Source of the DNA: an uncultured Dyadobacter sp.
Lineage (GTDB): Bacteria; Bacteroidota; Bacteroidia; Cytophagales; Spirosomataceae
Reading direction: 5' to 3'
Assembly: GCA_946481035.1 (NCBI GenBank)
Contig: CAMLNK010000302.1
Span: 1-5,812 of the forward strand
Length of the DNA: 5,812 bases
In this document: one piece after another, positions 1 through 5,643 of the stretch
How positions within the stretch are numbered: the first letter of the stretch is position 1
Layout: each line of letters begins with the position of its first letter
Translations under genes and position numbers: made by a program
Notes under the pieces: generated by a model
Databases searched by the model: none
The model's input: only the letters and a program-made list of their open reading frames with translations
Told to the model about the DNA's origin: nothing

Positions 1-302
1 AGAATGTTGTCCATCACCGAAAGCGAGCTCACAAAATGCGGTCGTTGGTAGATTATGCCGATGTTTTTGGCACGGGTAGCAGTAATTTCCTGCGGCGTCA
101 GGTTTTTGACTGATTTGCCTGCGATGACAACATCTCCCGATTCCGGCGTCAGCAACAATGCCAGCAAATGCAGCAATGTAGTCTTACCCTTACCCGACTG
201 TCCGAGGATAAGGAGGGTTTCTTTGTCGTTGCACTGAATATCGGGAAAGCTGAATTTTTTCTGAGCGGAATAAGAAAACCGTAGCTGGTTACTCGAAATC
301 AT
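1..302 (-). CDS. ABC transporter ATP-binding protein, N-terminal part (cut by window edge)
   Basis: This is the nucleotide-binding subunit of an ABC transporter, which hydrolyses ATP on the cytoplasmic face of the membrane to drive its partner permease. Read from the ATG at 302 leftward, 100 codons are present. Walker A is GQSGKGKT (residues 34-41), a good GxxxxGKT match with the catalytic Lys at residue 40. The Q-loop is IIYQRPHF with Gln86, followed by SLSVMDNI, as in LolD/MacB-type ATPases. The signature LSGGQ, Walker B and H-loop lie beyond the edge, so substrate and subfamily cannot be fixed. LolD/MacB-like is an inference from the Q-loop region. The start is supported by residues 1-10 leading straight into the first beta strand. 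The gene diverges from the 417-1436 gene with 114 bases between start codons. CAATGATA at 327-334, read on the minus strand, is a 7/8 match to TAnnTTTG and could be its promoter, but this is weak. Confidence 0.92.
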   Translation of the reverse strand, partial: MISSNQLRFSYSAQKKFSFPDIQCNDKETLLILGQSGKGKTTLLHLLALLLTPESGDVVIAGKSVKNLTPQEITATRAKNIGIIYQRPHFVSSLSVMDNI

Positions 303-389
303 TTTCTGTGGCGCTTTTTGAGTACACAATGATAAGGAAGATTTGTCGTTGAAATGGTGTTACATCCTGAAGAAAACCAACAACTATTC

Positions 390-398
390 TATTTTTGC
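390..398 (+). promoter_or_regulatory. Candidate Bacteroidota -7 promoter element (TATTTTTGC)
   Basis: TATTTTTGC matches the Bacteroidota primary sigma-factor -7 consensus TAnnTTTG at every fixed position and lies 18 bases before the ATG at 417. No good TTG-type -33 element is found at the usual 17-23 base distance; only CTG at 367-369 is near. If the element is used, transcription would start around 404-406, which would exclude the upstream in-frame ATG at 354. The assignment is by consensus match only. Confidence 0.4.
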
Positions 399-416
399 AA
401 AAAAATCGATCTGAAA

Positions 417-1436
417 ATGCGTAGAAATTTCGACTTGAGAAGAGTATCCGGAACGTTGGTTTTAACCCTGGTTTTAGGGCTGTTACTGTCTGGCAAAGAC
501 GTGAAAGCACAAAGCCGAGGTTTCTTCGTTCCCTATTCTACGGCAGGTTTTGGTATTGGTACTTCCAGCTATTACGGGGACCTTGCTCCGTATCGCCGGC
601 CGCTGTCCTCTACCTTTAAAATGGTTCGCTGGAGTGTCGGCGGAAACTATACACGCCACTTTACACCACGCCTGGCCGCACGTGCCAGTTTCATTTATGC
701 AAGAATCGCCGGTGACGACTACATTATGAACCGCGATTCGAAGCACGAGACCAGTATTTACTATGCGCGGAACCTCCATTTCCGCAATGACCTGAAAGAA
801 TTTTCCGTGCAGGGTATCTATAAGCTCACTCCGGACAACCGCAGCTACGACCGTCGCCCGCAATTGGGCTGGTACCTGTTTGCCGGTGTTGCGCTTACCG
901 CTCACAATCCGAAAGCGCTCGACTCGCTCAATGGTGACTGGGTGAAATTGCAGCCGCTGGGAACCGAGGGCCAGGGCAATGAAGGTTATGCCAAACCGTA
1001 TTCGCTGGTGCAGTTCGCTATTCCGGTGGGTATTGGTGTACGTTACAAAATCAATTCCAAATTTGATATTTCGGCGGAACTGGGTTACCGCAAAACGTTT
1101 ACAGATTATCTCGACGATGCGCACGGCGCCTATGCCGACCCTGCGCTTTTCGCGGACGATCCCGTGGCAGCACATATGGCAAACCGCACCGCTGAGCAAT
1201 TTGCAGTGCGCAAGGGTGTCGACAGAACCGAGAGTATCGGAAAGTTTCTGAATGCCAACTATCCGGGTTATTTACCTGACGGCGCTAATCCGCTGCAAGC
1301 GCTTCCGGGCACTGGTTTTGGCGCGCCCGGCACCGAGCGCGGCAACAGCCCAACTCAAAAGGATGCTTACCTTTTTGGTATGATCAGCATCCATTATATG
1401 CTGCCGTCGCAGATAAAATGTCCGCCACTGAGATAA
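417..1436 (+). CDS. DUF6089 outer-membrane beta-barrel protein (PorG-like family), 339 aa
   Basis: A predicted outer-membrane beta-barrel of the DUF6089 family, which includes PorG of the type IX secretion system. Whether this copy works in secretion is not shown here. The ATG at 417 is preferred over the in-frame ATG at 354 because it begins a clean signal peptide (MRRNFDLRR, a hydrophobic stretch at 13-25, then cleavage near VKA|QSRG at 31-32), and because a -7 promoter match at 390-398 lies inside the longer version. The mature part opens with a YYGDLAPY strand (52-59), typical of the family, then shows alternating aromatic/polar beta strands. The family motif RKTFTDYLDD is at 225-234. A long loop of about 80 residues (235-317, with YADPALFADDP) separates it from the last strand, and the chain ends in IKCPPLR. 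The family's usual C-terminal Cys-Pro is present at 335-336. It is the first gene of a probable four-gene operon. Confidence 0.9.
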   Translation: MRRNFDLRRVSGTLVLTLVLGLLLSGKDVKAQSRGFFVPYSTAGFGIGTSSYYGDLAPYRRPLSSTFKMVRWSVGGNYTRHFTPRLAARASFIYARIAGDDYIMNRDSKHETSIYYARNLHFRNDLKEFSVQGIYKLTPDNRSYDRRPQLGWYLFAGVALTAHNPKALDSLNGDWVKLQPLGTEGQGNEGYAKPYSLVQFAIPVGIGVRYKINSKFDISAELGYRKTFTDYLDDAHGAYADPALFADDPVAAHMANRTAEQFAVRKGVDRTESIGKFLNANYPGYLPDGANPLQALPGTGFGAPGTERGNSPTQKDAYLFGMISIHYMLPSQIKCPPLR

Positions 1437-1449
1437 TTGACCTAACCCG

Positions 1450-2148
1450 TTGAAATACATTTTCAAACATTTGAATTGCAGATACTTGCCGGCCGTAGCG
1501 CTGGCAGGTATTTGTTTTTTTCTGACAGTTGCACAAGCGCACGCGCAGAGGATCGAGATTGGTGCCGGCCTGGGAGGTTTCAACTACCGGGGCGATATTT
1601 CACCTACATTTCGTTTCCGTTTTTTCAAACCGGGCGGGAGCCTTTTCTTCCGCTTCAATCCTAACCAGGCATTGTCGCTCCGTGCAGAAGTAGCAGGCGG
1701 CCTCATCGGTGCCGACGATAGCAAAAGCGACGATCCATTTCAGAAGGCCAGGAACATGTCGTTCCGTACCACGATATTCGAGGGGAGCGCTGTTGCGGAA
1801 TACAACTTCCTGAATTTTCAGGACCGCCGGTTCGCCGTCAATTGGAGTCCTTATGTATTTGGGGGGCTTGGCTTCAATAAGTTTAATCCCAACATTCAGA
1901 CCGCTTCTTACAAGACTTCCGGCATTGTGCTGCCTTATGGTGTGGGTATCAAATACCAGATCCGCCGGCCCTGGAATATCGGGCTCGAATATGGCACCCG
2001 GAAAACTTTCACAGATTATCTGGACAATCTTGGCGGCGATCCTACATCCACCGACAAGTTGCAGCAAGGTGATCCTTCTGTAAAAGATACCTATTTTTAC
2101 GTGCGCCTTTCGGTAACCTACACCTTCTATAAAATCTTCTGTCCCTGA
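1450..2148 (+). CDS. Second, shorter DUF6089 outer-membrane beta-barrel protein, 232 aa
   Basis: A tandem paralogue of the preceding gene, also predicted in the outer membrane. The start is a TTG at 1450, 13 bases after the previous stop. No ATG gives a plausible N-terminus, and TTG yields a good signal peptide: KYIFKH, hydrophobic residues 13-29, then cleavage at AHA|QRIEIG (32-33). Shared with its neighbour are the opening strand (FNYRGDISP, 44-52), the barrel strand YGVGIKYQI (163-171), the identical RKTFTDYLD (184-192), and a C-terminus of strand plus Cys-Pro (231-232). It differs in having only about 20 residues between TDYLD and the closing P-x-x-KD-x-Y segment (209-215), where its neighbour has over 80. 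DUF6089 membership is clear from these motifs; the biological role is unknown. Divergence between the copies indicates an old duplication rather than a recent one. Confidence 0.88.
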   Translation: MKYIFKHLNCRYLPAVALAGICFFLTVAQAHAQRIEIGAGLGGFNYRGDISPTFRFRFFKPGGSLFFRFNPNQALSLRAEVAGGLIGADDSKSDDPFQKARNMSFRTTIFEGSAVAEYNFLNFQDRRFAVNWSPYVFGGLGFNKFNPNIQTASYKTSGIVLPYGVGIKYQIRRPWNIGLEYGTRKTFTDYLDNLGGDPTSTDKLQQGDPSVKDTYFYVRLSVTYTFYKIFCP

Positions 2149-2151
2149 TTT

Positions 2152-2694
2152 ATGAAAAGAATTCTACTGATTGCCTTTGCCTTGATCATAGTTGCATCTG
2201 CCGGTTTTTGGGGACTTAGAAAATATACCAAATCATTCAGTCCGGAGGCAGTAGCCGAAACCACTCAGAATGGTATTAAAGTCAAAATTTCGTACGGGCA
2301 ACCCAGCAAAAAAGGCCGCATGATTTTCGGAAGGGAGCAGGACAAAGCATTGCTGCCTTATGGAAAAGTATGGCGCACCGGCGCTAATGAGGCGACGCTG
2401 ATCGAGTTGAAAGAGGACGTGATCATGGGCGGCAAGCCGGTGAAGGCTGGAACCTACTCGCTTTTTTCAGTTCCCGGACAGAGCAGCTGGAAAATCATCC
2501 TGAACTCCGAAACCGGGCAATGGGGCACCGACTACAACGACGGCAAGAATGTCATGAACGTAGAAGTGCCGATCCGGATTCGCCCGTCGGTTCAGGAAGT
2601 ATTCCAGATTTATTTTGAAGAAATCCCCAATGGTGTCAATATGGTCCTGAGCTGGGACCAGACGGAGGCACTCGTTCCCTTTACCCACCCTTAG
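2152..2694 (+). CDS. DUF2911 domain protein with N-terminal membrane anchor, 180 aa
   Basis: A DUF2911 family protein, common in Bacteroidota and without an established biochemical function. Residues 1-22 (MKRILLIAFA and onward) form a hydrophobic signal-anchor, with no lipobox Cys and no obvious signal-peptidase site, so it is probably tethered to the inner membrane facing the periplasm. The DUF2911 core follows: SYGQPSKKGRMIFG (47-60), LLPYGKVWRTGANEAT (68-83), AGTYSLFSVPG (99-109), and a Trp-rich second half (SSWKIILNSETGQWG, 111-125). These WRTGANE and AGTYSLF blocks are the family hallmark. The ATG lies three bases after the stop of the DUF6089 gene, which suggests co-transcription and possibly translational coupling. 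The pairing with two outer-membrane barrels points to an envelope role, but that is inferred from context. Confidence 0.92.
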   Translation: MKRILLIAFALIIVASAGFWGLRKYTKSFSPEAVAETTQNGIKVKISYGQPSKKGRMIFGREQDKALLPYGKVWRTGANEATLIELKEDVIMGGKPVKAGTYSLFSVPGQSSWKIILNSETGQWGTDYNDGKNVMNVEVPIRIRPSVQEVFQIYFEEIPNGVNMVLSWDQTEALVPFTHP

Positions 2695-2720
2695 TTCGAT
2701 ACGGCTTCGGCCAGTTTTTT

Positions 2721-3614
2721 ATGTTTGTTGATGCTATTGAAAAAATAGATCAGTTTACCCGTCCGGTTCACTTTATCATCCGTTACTACGCAGGGAGCGA
2801 CATTGTTCCGGGCACGGCTACATTGTTTTTTGTAAATGAAGATGGTTTCGCGGTTACGTGCAGGCATGTTGCGCGGCAAATCCTGTATGCAAACAGCATT
2901 TACGAGAACTACCTGAAATTCAAAGGCGAACTTCGCAAGTTCGAGAAAGATCCGGGCCTCGCTACACAGCGCAATTTGCTGGAAACCAAATATAAAATTG
3001 CCTCCGACAGCCCGATTCGCATCCTTTTCAATTTCATCCATTGCGTATCGGCTTACAAAGGGCTCAGCATTCACCTGCATCCGACGCAGGACCTGGCGAT
3101 CATTCAGTTCCGAAACTACGAATCGAAGCAATACCAGTCGCACGCTCAATTCCTGAAAGATTCCAGAATGGTGAAGCAAGGCCGCTATTTGTGCAGGCTG
3201 GGCTATCCATTCCCCGAATTCACCAATTACCGGTATAACAAGCATACCGGGGATATTGAATGGACCACCGATGGGAAGATCAAAACACCTAGCTTTCCGA
3301 TCGACGGCATTATCACCCGCCATATCGGTGACAACAGCGAGGTAGTGGGCATCGAAATGAGTACGCCCGGGCTACGCGGACAGAGCGGCGGTCCGCTGTT
3401 CGATCAGAACGGCATTATTTACGGAATGCAAAGCTCCACGCGCCACCTGCACCTGGGATTCGATCAGGTCAACCGCGAGGTAACTATCGACGGGCACCGC
3501 AAAAGGGTTTCCAATTACCCGTTTCTCAACGTCGGGCAATGCGTGCATGTGGACGTGATCAAGCAATTTTTGAGGGAAAAGAACATCCGGTACTACGAAG
3601 CAGATCCGGCCTGA
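2721..3614 (+). CDS. Trypsin-like serine peptidase without signal peptide, 297 aa
   Basis: A chymotrypsin-fold (S1-type) serine peptidase domain protein. The triad can be read as His49 in TCRHVA (46-51), Asp124 in TQDLAIIQF (122-130) and Ser222 in GQSGGPLFD (220-228), the classic GxSGGP motif. The first strand pair PGTATLFFVNEDGF (30-43) before the His is also typical. The N-terminus (MFVDAIEKIDQF) has no signal peptide or membrane segment, so the protein is predicted cytoplasmic, unlike HtrA/DegP, and no PDZ domain follows. The His-to-Asp spacing of 75 residues is long and contains a charged, probably helical insert (about 60-95). The 297-residue length leaves only a short C-terminal tail after the protease domain. 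It begins 26 bases after the DUF2911 stop, so it probably shares the operon. Substrate and role are not recognisable. The protein converges on yjjG with a 13-base gap. Confidence 0.85.
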   Translation: MFVDAIEKIDQFTRPVHFIIRYYAGSDIVPGTATLFFVNEDGFAVTCRHVARQILYANSIYENYLKFKGELRKFEKDPGLATQRNLLETKYKIASDSPIRILFNFIHCVSAYKGLSIHLHPTQDLAIIQFRNYESKQYQSHAQFLKDSRMVKQGRYLCRLGYPFPEFTNYRYNKHTGDIEWTTDGKIKTPSFPIDGIITRHIGDNSEVVGIEMSTPGLRGQSGGPLFDQNGIIYGMQSSTRHLHLGFDQVNREVTIDGHRKRVSNYPFLNVGQCVHVDVIKQFLREKNIRYYEADPA

Positions 3615-3624
3615 CCTGCTTTTT
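3598..3624 (+). terminator. Weak terminator-like hairpin at the end of the peptidase gene
   Basis: AAGCAG (3598-3603) can pair with CTGCTT (3616-3621) around a 12-base loop, and the T tract runs through 3624. The stem overlaps the peptidase stop codon. It is short for an intrinsic terminator, but it sits exactly where convergent transcription from 417-3614 and yjjG would need to be separated. Confidence 0.3.
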
Positions 3625-3627
3625 CAC

Positions 3628-4323
3628 TCACAGCACAAGAATCAGCTCTTCCAGTCGTCGGATATTATAGGTAGGCTCTTCGTCGAACTGCAATCCGGCC
3701 GGGTTCATGTAGGCGGTATCCATCCCCACCTGCTTTGCACCGAGAATATCCGCGACCCAGTTATCGCCGACCATCAGGCTTTCTCCCGCCGTCGTTTGCG
3801 CCAGGTCCAATGCAAATTCGAAAATCCTGCGATCAGGCTTTTTGGCACTGGCCGTTTCGAAAGTAACGACATGATCGAAAAAATGGCCGATTTCTGAACT
3901 GGCAATCTTCCTCGCCTGAATTTCGTTGAAGCCGTTCGTGATAATGTGCATCCCGTAGCCTGCGGCAGAAACATAGTTCAGCAAATCGAGGGCGCCTTCC
4001 AGCAAATGCTTCTTCGTCGGCAGCGAGGTAAGGTACAACTCCCCGATTTCCGCATGCTCAGGCGGGCATTCAGCACCTAATTCTTCAAAAACCATCCGGA
4101 AACGGTTCTCACGTATATAGCTATGGTGCAACTGTCCCCGATCGAATGCGTCCCATAATGCAGTATTTATTTTAAGAAACGAACACACGAATGCTTCCAA
4201 CGACGGAATACCGTAGCGGGCAAGCTGGTGATGATGGAAAATTTCTTCCAGGGACTCGGACGAATTTCTTTCAAAATCCCAAAGTGTGTGGTCCAAATCA
4301 AAGAAGATATGTCTGTATTTCAT
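3628..4323 (-). CDS. yjjG: YjjG-family noncanonical pyrimidine nucleotidase (HAD superfamily), 231 aa
   Basis: A cytosolic, Mg-dependent HAD phosphatase of the YjjG type. In characterised relatives it dephosphorylates pyrimidine nucleoside monophosphates, including non-canonical ones, keeping mutagenic pyrimidines out of DNA. Motif I is FFDLDHTLWD (7-16), with nucleophile Asp9 and acid/base Asp11; the HTLWDFERN wording is specific to this family. Motif II is IITNG (127-131) with Thr129. Motif III is KKPD (161-164). Motif IV is VGDNWVADILGA (185-196) with Asp187 and Asp192. The helical cap lies between about 17 and 100. The ATG at 4323 is preferred to the upstream in-frame ATG at 4380 because HAD proteins begin a few residues before motif I, and the extra 19 residues resemble nothing in the family. 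The length fits the family. It is monocistronic as far as visible and diverges from the sigma-factor gene. Confidence 0.93.
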   Translation of the reverse strand: MKYRHIFFDLDHTLWDFERNSSESLEEIFHHHQLARYGIPSLEAFVCSFLKINTALWDAFDRGQLHHSYIRENRFRMVFEELGAECPPEHAEIGELYLTSLPTKKHLLEGALDLLNYVSAAGYGMHIITNGFNEIQARKIASSEIGHFFDHVVTFETASAKKPDRRIFEFALDLAQTTAGESLMVGDNWVADILGAKQVGMDTAYMNPAGLQFDEEPTYNIRRLEELILVL

Positions 4324-4430
4324 ATCTGGTAAAAATTCAATTTTTATCAAAAAAGTGAAATTACGATGCGGGGCCGACAAATGCAGTGCCCGGCAGGCGA
4401 AAATCGATCTAACTCGACAGGCGGATCGTA

Positions 4431-4458
4431 TATTATTTATTAAGTACTATTATTTATT
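4431..4458. repeat. Pair of 11-bp AT-rich direct repeats (TATTATTTATT)
   Basis: TATTATTTATT occurs exactly at 4431-4441 and again at 4448-4458, separated by AAGTAC, giving a 17-base period. It sits in the most AT-rich part of the divergent intergenic region. The low complexity means a chance origin is possible, but two identical 11-mers this close could mark a protein-binding or UP-like element. Confidence 0.5.
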
Positions 4459-4515
4459 CTAATATGTCTACGAACCGGTCACAACGAACACAACGCATCT
4501 AAAACATGCACAAGT

Positions 4516-4532
4516 TGTTAACATCTGTTAAC
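4516..4532. repeat. Helically phased TGTTAAC direct repeats, candidate operator
   Basis: TGTTAAC occurs at 4516-4522 and 4526-4532, exactly ten bases apart, so the two copies face the same side of the helix. Each contains the perfect palindrome GTTAAC. A third GTTAAC lies at 4685-4690, 17 bases before the sigma-factor ATG. The arrangement would suit a dimeric regulator, but no binding protein is identified and the operator role is inference. Confidence 0.4.
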
Positions 4533-4706
4533 GGGAAATAATTTTTCTGCAAAAAGGAACTGAAACATTTGCAAATTATTTTCCAAATCCATTTCTTTGA
4601 TTCGTATAATTCGAAATGCCGAAAAGTCACATCTAATTTTTCACCAAACCAGAAAGGAGAAACAATATCGACGAACTGCTCTACGTTAACTAAATCGAAT
4701 AGTAAA

Positions 4707-5306
4707 ATGGAGAAAGTCCAAGTTAGCGACAGTGAGTTGGTAACATTGTATATCCGGGGCAATGAGAAGGCTTTCGAAAAGCTTGTTCAGCGCCATAAGT
4801 CGAGAATATACACCACTATTTATCTGATTGTCAAGGATCAATATGTAGCCGAAGATTTATTACAGGATACATTTATCAAAGCCGTTGACACAATTAAAGG
4901 TGGTCGATACAACGACGAAGGTAAATTCCTGCCATGGATTATACGAATCGCACACAACCTCGCCATTGATTATTTCAGACGCGATAAACGCTACCCCAAT
5001 GTAGTGTTCGAAGATGGGAGCAGTGTTTTCAACACGCTGGATTTTTCGGAAGATTCCGTTGAGTCGATCCAGATTCGTCAGGAAACACATGAGCAGCTGC
5101 GGGAGATGATCCAGCGGTTGCCCGACGTGCAGAAGCAAGTTCTGATCATGCGCCACTATGAGGACATGAGTTTTCAGGAAATTGCGGACGCCACGGGTGT
5201 GAGTATTAATACGGCATTGGGTAGAATGCGTTACGCGTTGATAAACCTGCGTAAGCAATTTAACCAACGTGCCCCACAGTATGACAAAAACCTTTACTTA
5301 CGATGA
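4707..5306 (+). CDS. ECF-like sigma-70 family RNA polymerase sigma factor, 199 aa
   Basis: An alternative sigma factor that directs RNA polymerase to a specific promoter set. Sigma region 2 spans about 20-95: GNEKAFEKLVQRH (18-30), the core-binding AEDLLQDTF (48-56) and the -10-recognition helix WIIRIAHNLAIDYFRR (77-92). Region 4 spans about 124-186: LPDVQKQVLIMRHYEDMSFQEIA (138-160) and the helix-turn-helix with SINTALGRMRYAL (166-178). Regions 1.1 and 3 are absent, as in group 4 factors, and the length is typical. The ATG at 4707 has an A-rich context (AGTAAAATGG) and starts the usual short N-terminus; the 46-codon upstream open stretch to TTG 4569 is rejected as start. The last nine codons overlap the start of the next gene. 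No membrane anti-sigma factor or TonB receptor follows, so the iron-uptake FecI type is unlikely. The regulon is unknown. Confidence 0.95.
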   Translation: MEKVQVSDSELVTLYIRGNEKAFEKLVQRHKSRIYTTIYLIVKDQYVAEDLLQDTFIKAVDTIKGGRYNDEGKFLPWIIRIAHNLAIDYFRRDKRYPNVVFEDGSSVFNTLDFSEDSVESIQIRQETHEQLREMIQRLPDVQKQVLIMRHYEDMSFQEIADATGVSINTALGRMRYALINLRKQFNQRAPQYDKNLYLR

Positions 5307-5529
5307 TGTTGTAAGGTATTTATATGCCGAAACAACTGAGAATGAAAATGAACAGATTGTTGAGGCGCTCGCACTTGACGATAACTTGATGAACTTTTAT
5401 CTCGATTCCCTGGAAATCCAGAATCAGATGAACAAGATCATACGGACTCCTTCCGAGAATGTGATTTCAGAAGTTTTCAGATATTCGCGACAATTCTCTT
5501 CTAAAAAATCTGCTGCACTCCTTTACTAG
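5281..5529 (+). CDS. Small soluble anti-sigma-like protein overlapping the sigma-factor gene, 82 aa
   Basis: An 82-residue acidic, helical protein with no signal peptide, membrane segment, or Cys/His zinc site. The ATG at 5281 is preferred over GTG 5269 because it fits the N-terminus, and it overlaps the end of the sigma gene by 26 bases in the +1 frame, which strongly suggests translational coupling. Residues 6-42 (TYDDVVRYLYAE, then ENEQIVEALALDDNLMNFYLD) follow a pattern seen at the cytoplasmic N-terminus of many anti-sigma factors: a 'hydrophobic-YLYGEL' helix, acidic linker, then a helix ending in DxxL. The rest is SLEIQNQMNKII and a basic tail (SRQFSSKKSAALLY). This similarity, together with position, suggests it binds and controls the neighbouring sigma factor without a membrane anchor. 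That function is inference. Alternatives are an unrelated small conserved protein or a co-factor for the sigma. That it is a gene is likely; what it does is less certain. Confidence 0.75.
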   Translation: MTKTFTYDDVVRYLYAETTENENEQIVEALALDDNLMNFYLDSLEIQNQMNKIIRTPSENVISEVFRYSRQFSSKKSAALLY

Positions 5530-5550
5530 GGCGAGTTGGCAGGTTTTTTT
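5513..5550 (+). terminator. Candidate intrinsic terminator after the sigma factor/small-protein pair
   Basis: CTGC (5513-5516) pairs with GCAG (5539-5542), and ACTC (5517-5520) pairs with GAGT (5533-5536), with a two-base bulge (5537-5538) and a further short pairing possible inside. The structure is followed at once by a run of seven T (5544-5550). It overlaps the stop codon of the small gene at 5527-5529. The stem is imperfect, but its position and T tract fit a rho-independent terminator for the operon. Confidence 0.5.
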
Positions 5551-5551
5551 G

Positions 5552-5580
5552 TTTCCAGCTATCGGTACGGTGGCTGGAAG
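5552..5580 (+). other. Twelve-pair hairpin directly after the T tract
   Basis: Bases 5552-5563 pair with 5569-5580 around the five-base loop GGTAC, giving nine Watson-Crick and three G-U pairs (core TTCCAGC/GCTGGAA). It is stronger as RNA on the plus strand than on the minus strand, where the G-U pairs become mismatches. The nearest T run is ten bases downstream (5591-5595), so it is not a standard terminator. It could protect the mRNA 3' end, back up the preceding terminator, or be coincidental. Confidence 0.4.
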
Positions 5581-5594
5581 TTGTCATTACTTTT

Positions 5595-5602
5595 TAGATT
5601 TG
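5595..5602 (+). promoter_or_regulatory. Candidate -7 promoter element for nth (TAGATTTG)
   Basis: TAGATTTG is an exact match to the Bacteroidota -7 consensus TAnnTTTG. It lies just after the terminator region and 82 bases before the nth ATG, which is where a promoter is needed. No TTG is found at the usual -33 distance; CTG at 5574-5576 is the closest. If real, the nth transcript has a leader of roughly 75 bases. Confidence 0.4.
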
Positions 5603-5643
5603 GACCTGGCGTCGGTAGGTCGAACCCGGTTCTGTAAGATTTT

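Larger units (their letters stand above)
4324..4706. other. Divergent intergenic region between yjjG and the sigma-factor gene
   Basis: This 383-base stretch has no convincing gene. It changes from mixed composition (4380-4430) to strongly AT-rich (4430-4465), then A-rich up to the sigma-factor start. It holds an 11-bp direct repeat (4431-4458), a CACAACG pair (4480-4486, 4489-4495) and three GTTAAC sites (4517, 4527, 4685). Partial matches to TAnnTTTG on the plus strand are AACATTTG at 4564-4571 and TAATTTTT at 4634-4641, each 7/8, and neither has a good TTG partner upstream, so no promoter is called. An AAAGGAGAAA stretch at 4653-4662 resembles a Shine-Dalgarno site but precedes only an ATA codon. 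An in-frame open stretch runs upstream of the sigma gene to a TTG at 4569, but its composition and lack of family similarity argue against translation. Confidence 0.7.

Noticed and set aside
34..302. Walker A wording GQSGKGKT of the ABC ATPase as an unusual variant
   Set aside because: It fully satisfies GxxxxGK[ST]; Lys instead of the common Ser at the fifth position is within normal family variation.
354..416. Upstream ATG at 354 as start of the first DUF6089 gene
   Set aside because: It would put 21 non-hydrophobic residues before a clear signal peptide, and a -7 promoter match lies inside this stretch; ATG 417 gives a normal exported-protein N-terminus.
483..1199. Long open frames antisense to the DUF6089, DUF2911 and peptidase genes (e.g. 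483-1199, 1600-2067 and 2691-3323, minus strand)
   Set aside because: They mirror real plus-strand genes with strong family motifs; the antisense products show no domain motifs or sensible start contexts.
4324..4380. Longer yjjG start at ATG 4380 (minus strand)
   Set aside because: HAD motif I normally lies within the first ten or so residues; the extra 19 residues look like translated leader sequence.
4480..4495. CACAACG short direct repeat upstream of the sigma factor
   Set aside because: Only seven bases, nine-base period and no symmetry; too weak to call separately from the GTTAAC sites.
4653..4667. AGGAGA Shine-Dalgarno-like site followed by an in-frame ATA codon
   Set aside because: ATA is very rarely a start, Bacteroidota rarely use Shine-Dalgarno sites, and the extension would add only 14 unsupported residues to the sigma factor.
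4569..4706. 46-codon in-frame extension of the sigma factor from TTG 4569
   Set aside because: The added residues have no similarity to sigma factors and low-complexity composition, while ATG 4707 gives the standard N-terminus and length.
5610..5640. tRNA T-arm-like stretch (GGTCGAACC / GGGTTCGACC on the minus strand)
   Set aside because: The flanking bases do not form the T stem, and no acceptor, anticodon or D arm can be found around it on either strand.
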